In this document: positions 12,601 to 21,600 of the stretch, in pieces
How positions within the stretch are numbered: position 1 is the first letter of the stretch
How the letters are laid out: each line of letters opens with the position of its first letter
Source: Chryseobacterium paridis
GTDB lineage: Bacteria > Bacteroidota > Bacteroidia > Flavobacteriales > Weeksellaceae
Length of the DNA: 64,000 bases
Direction: 5' to 3'
NCBI RefSeq assembly: GCF_016595215.1
Contig: NZ_JAENHK010000010.1
Span: 248,001 to 312,000, forward strand
Program-made: the position numbers and the translations under genes
The notes under the pieces: model-generated
Database searches by the model: none
Told to the model about the DNA's origin: nothing
What the model saw: the letters and a program-made list of their open reading frames with translations, nothing else

Positions 12601-15600
12601 ATTTATAAAGGAAATGCGCAATCCGATTACTTTAACGATTTGTTGACAGGAATCATCAAAAATAGTGTTGCTGCCAGTATTCCTTATTTGAAACCGGGTG
12701 AAAAGATCAGAATATTAGAAGTAGGCGCAGGAACAGGAGGAACTAGCCAGTTTGTTTTCAGAGCGTTGGAGCCTTACAAAGACCATCTTTTCTACTTATA
12801 TACAGATCTGTCACATAGTTTCCTTCATTATGCGGAGCAACAGTTTAAAACAATGGCGCCGTATCTGGAAACTGCTATTTTGAATATAGAATCGGATCCT
12901 TCCGATCAAGAGATTGAATTAGGCAGTTATGATATTGTAATTGGTGCTAACGTAGTGCATGCTACTAAAAACATGGCCGTAACGCTGAATAATATCAAAG
13001 CTTTATTAAAACAAGATGGTTTACTGATCATGAATGAAATAGCACGTACAGAAATATTTACCACATTAACCTTCGGATTATTAGACGGATGGTGGCTGTA
13101 TGAAGACCGCGGAATACGATTGAAGGGAAGTCCGGGACTATCATCAGAAAGCTGGCAAAATGTGTTGAAAGAAACGGGTTATCTTCAAGCAATAAGTTAT
13201 CCTCATGGAGAAGTCCTTTCACAACAGATCATTTGTGCTACCAGCGATGGAAAGATCATTTCCGAAATAAAACAACCAGAAAAAAAACATGAAATCAAAA
13301 TGGTGCCTCCTGTTACACAACAGACTACAGCCGCACCAAAACAGAAAATGCCTGTTATGAAAAAAACAATAGATAATAATAGCCTGATCCAGCAGCTGAC
13401 CAAAATAGCTGCCGATTTAATCAAACTTCCACCAGGCGATTTTGATATAGAATGCCAGTTTATGGACTATGGTTTTGATTCCATCCTGAGTATGGAACTC
13501 ATCAAAAATATCAATGAAAAACTGAAAGTGGATCTAAAGTCCACAGATATTTTCAGCTATGGAACCATTCAGCAGCTTGCTGAGCACTTGATGCAAAACT
13601 TTAGCGAAGCATTACAGGTTGAAGTGGCTGTTGAAACTTTAGTTCAAGCTTCAGTTCCTGAAATGGAAACACCTTTGAAAACAAGATTTACTACCTCTGT
13701 TAAAGCTCAGGAACCAGTATATCGCCATGAAAATGATATCGCCATCATTGGGATGAGCGGACAGTTTGGTGCTGCCAACGATCTGGATGCATTTTGGGAA
13801 GTTTTGAAAAATGGAAAAAGTCTGATCGGTGATGTACCGGCAGATAGATGGCAGGGATATACCCACAATGAAGGACCAAAATGGACAGGAAGTTTCTTAA
13901 GGGATATTGATAAGTTCGACCCTGTATTCTTTAAAATCTCAGGAAATGAAGCCGAAATGATGGATCCGCAACAGCGTTTGTTCCTGGAGCATTGTTGGAA
14001 AGCCATTGAAGATGCAGCGATCAATCCGAAAAGCTTAAAAGGCAGCAAATGTGGAGTATATGCAGGAGTTGCTCCAAGTGATTACAATATTCGGGAATGT
14101 GAGGAAGCTTCGGTAATGTGGGGGAATTCCAGTGCTGTATTAGCAGCAAGAATATCTTACTTCTTAGATCTGAAAGGACCTGCAATTTCTGTGGATACAG
14201 CGTGCTCAAGTTCTCTTTTGGCGATGGATATGGGGTGCAGCAGCTTACAAAAAGGAGAAACCGACCTGATTATTGCGGGTGGAATCAATATCATGACAAC
14301 GCCTGGTTTTTATTCTTTGGCCAGCAGAGCCGGGATGATGTCTTCCACCGGACAATGCCATACTTTTGATAAAAAAGCGGATGGATTTGTACCGGGTGAA
14401 GGGGTAGGAGTTGTGATCATGAAACGTCTTGCTGATGCAGAACGCGATGGAGACAGGATTTATGGGGTGATCAAAGCCAGCTTAACCAATCAGGATGGAG
14501 CTTCCAATGGAATTACAGCACCAAGTGTTCTGGCACAACAGGAACTTGAAAAGGAAGTCTATAAAAAGTTCAATATTAATCCTGAGACCATCAGCTATGT
14601 AGAAGCACATGGTACGGGAACCAGTCTGGGAGATCCTATTGAGCTGGATGCCTTGACAAATGCTTTCAGAAAGTATACAGAAAAAACACAGTATTGCAGA
14701 ATCGGAAGCGTTAAAACCAATATCGGTCATACATTAGTTGCTGCAGGAGTAGCAGGTGTTCTGAAGATCATGCTTTCTTTAAAACATAAACAATTGGTAC
14801 CCACCTTGAATTTCGAGGAATGCAATCCTTTAATTGATCTTGTCAATAGCCCTTTCCAGGTAGGAAGTGAATTAACTGATTGGAAAACAGAAAATCAGGG
14901 ACCACGAAGAGCGGCCATCAGCAGTTTTGGTTTTAGTGGAACGAACGTCCATATGGTGATTGAAGAGTATCCGGAAAATAAAGTGTCAACGATTTCTACA
15001 GAATCCGCATTGATCATTATTTCTGCAAAAAATACAGAAAGACTTAAAAACCAGGTTGGTAATTTGCTGTCTTGGTTAGAAAGAAATCCACGAACTAATA
15101 TTCAGGATATTGCTTATACTTTACAGATCGGAAGAGAGCCGATGGAAGAACGTTTGGCTGTACTCGCTGTAGATCAGGCCGATCTGATGCTTCAGTTGGA
15201 CGGATTCCTGAAAGGCAATACTGAAAACCTGATGACCGGAAACATCAAAAAAGATAAAGCAGACTTTTTATTAGAAGGCGGAGCGGGTAAGGCATACATC
15301 GACTATGCCATTGTCCATGGCGAGATCAAATCTTTAGCACTGTTGTGGACAAAAGGAGTGGTCATCAACTGGGATTTATTGTATCAGGGACAACGTCCGA
15401 ATAAAATTAGTCTTCCTACATATGCTTTTGCCCGTCAGAGTTATTGGATTCCGGAGGTTAGATCTGTTGTCAACCGTCAGCAAACAAGCTATCTGCATCC
15501 GCTGATCCACCGTAATACCTCAACGGTTAAATCTTTCCAGTTCTCCAGTACTTTTACAGGAAACGAAGAATTTTTAAGTGATCATAAAATACAGAATGAG

Positions 15601-18600
15601 ATCATATTACCTGGCGTAGCTTACCTTGAAATGGCAAGAACTTCAGGAACCGAGCTTTTGTCAGAAAAAATAACCGTTCTTAAAAATATCGCATGGATGA
15701 GTCCTGTACGCGTCAATGGAAAGGCAGAAGAGGTGCATATTCGTTTGAAAAGCATTAATGATGATCTTACTTATGAGATCTATTCATTAAACGGAGAGGA
15801 GCAGCTTCATAGCCAAGGACGTATTTCAACGCAGACTTTGCCAGTGAAGAATTCATTTGATCTTACATCTATTCAAAACAGACTATCAGAGAGTGTGGAC
15901 AGAGCAACATGTTATGATATTTTCAGACAGATGGGACTTCAATACGGAGATAGTTTCATGGGAATTGAGCATTTGTATTACTCATCCTCAGAAGCATTGT
16001 CTAAAATTACATTACCAAAATTAGAAGGATTCAGTGTTTCTCCGGGTCTTTTGGATAGTGCATTGCAAACCTGTATGGGAATGGGCTTTATCGATAAAAA
16101 ACCGGCTACTCAGCTTCCATTTAGTGTTAAAGAAGTTTTGTTCTATGAAGAACTACCTCTTAATATCTGGAGCTATGCCAGAAAAAGCAAAGCCAATCAG
16201 GGAAATGGATCTGTGATTACCTATGATGTAGATATTCTGGATGATCATGGAAAAGTATTGATGAGTTTTCATGATTTTGTTACCCTTCCGGTGGATGGAA
16301 CTGAGAAAACAGAATGGTCAGACACGGCAACTGATGCATGCATATTTACGATGAATTGGGAAGAATGCGCTGCAGAAAGCTTTGCTGGACAGGAAAACGA
16401 AGCGATTCCAATGGTCTTGTTGGTAGACAGCCCGGCACAGCTCGCAGAAAACCTTAAAACAGAATTGGGAATTGAAACCACAACGATTGATGGGGCAGTT
16501 GCCGAAGATTACCTGATCGATGTGATGTCCGTAATTAAAAAAAGAGCATTAGAGAAAAATACGTCCCATTTACTGATCGTTTGCTGTATTGCAGATTACC
16601 TGGATTACGGCTTTATATCGGGACTGCTCAAAACAGCAAGTCTTGAAAATCCGGGAATCACAGGGAAGATCATCAGTGTGGATCGACTTTCTGTAAAAGA
16701 TGCACCGGAACTGACCTCAATTTTACAGACAGAACTAGGTACTGCCGATGCAGAGATCCGTTATGAGTCCGGGCTTAGAAAAGTGAAAAAACTTAACGAA
16801 ATTAATATTTCGGATAATGACGGATTAAAAATTAAAGAAGACGGAGTGTATCTGATCATAGGGGGAGCAGGAGGAATAGGCAGATTATTCGCTACCCACA
16901 TCAACAAAATACCAAAAACGAAAGTGATCCTAACAGGAAGAGGTCAGTTAGATGAAGAAAAAGAAGCTTTCATTGCGGGTCTTGCTCATGGAGATTACTT
17001 CAGTTGTGATGTGAACAACAAAGAAGAGGTTGTGAGTTTATTGGATCAGATTAAAGAAAAATACCACCGAATAGATGGAATCATCCACAGTGCAGGGGTA
17101 ACTCAGGACAGTTTGATCGTCAATAAAATTCCTGATGAAGTTGAAAAAGTTTTTGCTGCTAAAGTAAATGGCGTTAAAAACATTGATGAAGCCACCAAAG
17201 ATGAAACTCTTGATTTTATGGTTCTGTTTTCCGGATTGGCAGCCATCACAGGAAATGCAGGCCAGGCAGATTATGCAGCCGCTAATGTCTATCTGGATAA
17301 TTATGCCGTGTACAGGGAATCTGAACGTAATAAAGGGAAACGACAAGGGAAAACGATCAGCATCAATTGGCCATTCTGGAAAGAAGGTGGAATGGTAATG
17401 GATCAGGGCAGTCAGGAATATTTAGACAAACAGTATGGATTGTCTCCTTTACCTAATTCGGTTGGAATTAACATTTTTGATCAGTTATTAGGAAGCCGTT
17501 ACACCCAGGGAATTGTTACCTATGGAAAAGTTGATAAAATACGATCTCAATTACTGAACAGATTAGTCGTAAAACAGAAACAGCTACAAGCGCATGCTAT
17601 GCCTAAAAGTGCTGAACTACAGGATAAAGTCGCATCGAAATTATTGGAGATTACAGCTCAGCTGTTGAAATTATCCGAAAGCGATATTGAAAGGGATGAA
17701 AAACTGAGTGATTACGGATTTGACTCCATTTTACTGATCAAGTATTCTAATGAACTCAATGATTTCTATGATACGGACCTGACTCCTGCTGTTTTCTATA
17801 ACTATCCAACGATCAATGATCTGGCTGATTTCCTTCTCGAAGAATATCAGGAGAAAATAACAGCCGTTCATCAGCCTGAAGCATTATCGGATAATACCAT
17901 CACTGAAACAGAAGAAATTCAGGAGGAAGAATCTCCAAGATATCCGCTTTCAGAAGGTCAAAAGGGACTTTGGTTTATACAGCAACTGGAACCTGAAAAT
18001 GCAAATTATAATGTTCCTGTATCATTTATCATTCCGGGAACTGTCGACCATGATGTCGTGAAAAAAGCATTTCAGCTAACGCTTGATGAATATCCGGTTC
18101 TTAAGTCCCGTTTTCTTACTGATGAAACCGGAGAGATTTATAATCAAATTCAAAATGTATCAGAAGTTGAAGTGAATGATCAAGAGCTTGCCGAAGGTCA
18201 GAACATCAATGAAGTTTCATGGAGTCTGGTAAGAAAACCATTCAATCTGGAAACAGAATTACCGGTAAGATTATACGTCAGAAGAGACCTTGCCGCCAAT
18301 AATAATTATATTCTATTGGTATTTCATCATATCATTTTTGATGGGATGTCAAGCTCTGTGTTTATAGCTTCTCTTTTTGAAAAATGCCAGAAGCTTTTAA
18401 ACGGAGAGAAATTAGTGGCCAAAGAACCTGACTTAGCCTATTTCAGTTACGTAGACTGGGAAAAAAATTTCATTCTAAGTAAGAAGGGAGAGAAAAGTCT
18501 GGCATATTGGAAAAAGAACCTATCAGGAACATTACCCATACTCAATTTGCCTTATGATCTGTACAAGCAGAACAGTACCAAAACTACTACGATTGGTATT

Positions 18601-21600
18601 GAAAGGATGAAGCTTGGTCAGGAGAAGGTAAATCAGCTAAAAGAATTAGGCAAAAAGCTGAAAGTCAATCTTTCTGCTTTATTCTCAGGGATCTATGCAA
18701 TGTTGCTTCATAAATTGACCACAGAAGAAGACCTGTTGATCTTAATGCCTACTGCAGGACGTCCTAAAAAGGAATATGAAAACAGTATTGGCTATTATGT
18801 CAATATGATGATATTGAGAAACAAGGTATCTGGAGACCAGACTTTTGCAGAGTTGGTGAAAAATATTCAGAAAGGAATGATCAATGGAATGTCTCATGCA
18901 GCGTATCCTTTGCCTAAATTATTATCAGATCTGAATTTAGACCGTTCAGGTAATAGAGAAACACCGTTCAAAGTATCATTCATTTATCAGAACATTTTTG
19001 ATGAAATATTAACGGGTGGTGGTTCCGGTATTGAAATTTATGATGAAGTATATCAGGAAACGGCTCACGTGTATTCTTTGGAAATACAGGATCTGAGAAA
19101 AGAAATCATTGTAAGCCTGAAATATGATCAGGATGTATTCAGTCCGGGGCTGATACAACAACATATGGGATATTTCATGGAGCTAATGAATGGTGTTCTG
19201 GAAAATACAGCAAGAAAGATAAAAACGTATGAAGTTCTATCTAAAGAAGAAATCAATTACTTCCTTCACGAAAGAAATGACACAGCGGTTGAATATCCGA
19301 AACATAAAACATTATCTGATCTTTTCGAAGAGCAGGTCCTTAAAACCCCTGATCAAATTGCAGTAGTGCACGATGGGAGACGAATTGCCTATGCAGAATT
19401 AAATGAAATGGCGAATCGTTTAGCGGGAGCACTTGTAAAATCAGGCCTTCCGGCTAATGCTCCTGTTGCGATGGTTTCCCATAAAAGCTTAGAGCAGGTT
19501 TGGGGCGTATTGGGAATTCTGAAAGCTGGTGGACATTATATTCCTGTTAAAGGCAGCCTGCCTGAAAACAGAATGAATGAACTGATTAAACAGACGGAAT
19601 CCACCATTGTTTTGGTACAACCAGATTATATGGACAAGGTAAGCTGCTCTGAAGAAGTGAAAATAATCCTGCTTGAAGAAAGCACTTTTGCCGACGAGTC
19701 AGCGGATCATGAAACCATAAAAGTTCCGGATACAGAATTGGCTTATATTATTTTTACTTCAGGGTCTACCGGAAAACCGAAAGGCGTGATGATTGATCAT
19801 CGTGGGGCTGTCAATACCTTGTATGATATGAATGCAAGATTTGGCATTACTTCAGACGATAAGGTATTTGGAATATCCGATCTCAACTTTGACCTTTCTG
19901 TTTACGATATTTTCGGAACATTTGCCTGTGGAGCAACATTGATCCTACCTTTGGAAATAGAAGGATTGAATCCGGATATCTGGCTTCGTTATGTCAAAGA
20001 AGAACAGGTGACCGTTTGGAACTCAGTTCCTCAGATCGTTAATTTGTTGATAGAAAGACAGGAAGATACGGCTGAAATGCATCTTTCCAGCTTGAGAATG
20101 TACTGGATGAGTGGAGACTGGATTCCATTGGACGTACCAGGCAGGATAAAAAAGATTAATCCAGACAGTGCTGTGATCAGTCTGGGTGGAGCAACAGAAG
20201 GTTCTATATGGTCTATTCATTATCCGATCGGTGAGATTGATCCGTCATGGAAGAGTATTCCTTATGGGTATCCTTTGGGCAATCAGGAAATGTATGTTTT
20301 AGATACCAACCTTTCTCCTTGTCCAGTGAATGTACCCGGAGATATTTATATCGGCGGAATTGGTGTAGCTAAGGGCTATCACCAGGATCCAGAAAAGACT
20401 GCAGCAAGCTTTATAATGCATCCCGGAATGCAGAAACAATTGTATCGTACCGGAGACATTGGCTGCCAGCATCCTGACGGATTTATCGTATTCCTTGGAA
20501 GACAGGACGGACAGGTTAAGATCAATGGGTTCAGAGTTGAATTAGGAGAGGTGGAAACTATTTTGCAGTTATCTCCGCTCGTAAAACAAGGTTTGGTTCT
20601 GACTGTAGAAGACGAGAACAGAAATAAGAGACTGGTTGCGTATGTTGTAGCTAATGATGTTTTTGACAAAGAAGAAATGCAAAAACACTTAAGAGCTCAT
20701 CTGCCTGAATATATGGTTCCTTCCATATTCATTGAAATCGATAAAATTCCGTTGTCTTCTAACGGTAAGGTCGATCGGAAAGCTTTGCCAAGCGTTGATC
20801 CAAATGATATTGCTGAAAGTGAGTTTACAGCACCATCGGATGAAACAGAACACGAGCTGGCTGAGATATGGATCAAGCTATTAAAATTAAATAGGGTAGG
20901 TATTCATGATGATTTTTTCGATGTGGGTGGAAACTCGTTAACGATGATTCAGCTGGCTCATAAGATCAATACTACATTTGATAAAGACATTCAGCTGATC
21001 CACATCATGAAGAATCCAACGATCGCTGGAATTAAAATACTGATCAATGGTAATGAAGAGTCCGGTGAAGAATCTGTTTTAACATTAAGAGAAGGGAATA
21101 TGGAAGAAGTAACTTTTGTTATTCCAGGTGCGCTTGGATCTACAGAAGGTTACTTTACCCTGGCAGGTAATTTACCTGGAGAAGGAGCTGTATATGGATT
21201 GCAGATGAAAGGGATTACAGCGGATGAAGCTCCTAATACAAGTATTGAAGCAATGGCATCTTATAACCTGGAACAGATTAAACAAACAGGAGTGATTGGT
21301 GGAATCAATTTACTGGCACACAGTTATGGAGGTATCGTAATCTATGAGATGATCAGACAGGCAAAAGAATCCGGTATTGAGATTGAAAAAGTTATTTTCC
21401 TGGATTGCTTCACGGATCCGCTTTCTTCTTTCAATTCCTTAGAGGAAGCTCAGAAATTGGGAACCTATTTCAGATCGCTGATCCAATTCAGTCAGCCATG
21501 GTTGAGTGACGAAGCAGTAGAAGACTTTGTTCAGCAGCTGCCGGAGGAGAATTACATGCCATTTATCTGCGATACAGTGCATACACTTCCAGCTAAAACA

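Noticed and set aside
13707..14048. Long open frames on the opposite strand within the PKS genes
   Set aside because: These fall within well-conserved KS, DH and KR coding sequence on the plus strand and have no recognisable domains.
17938..19280. A heterocyclisation domain before the cysteine A domain
   Set aside because: The active-site motif is HHIIFDG, that of an ordinary condensation domain, not DxxxxDxxS.
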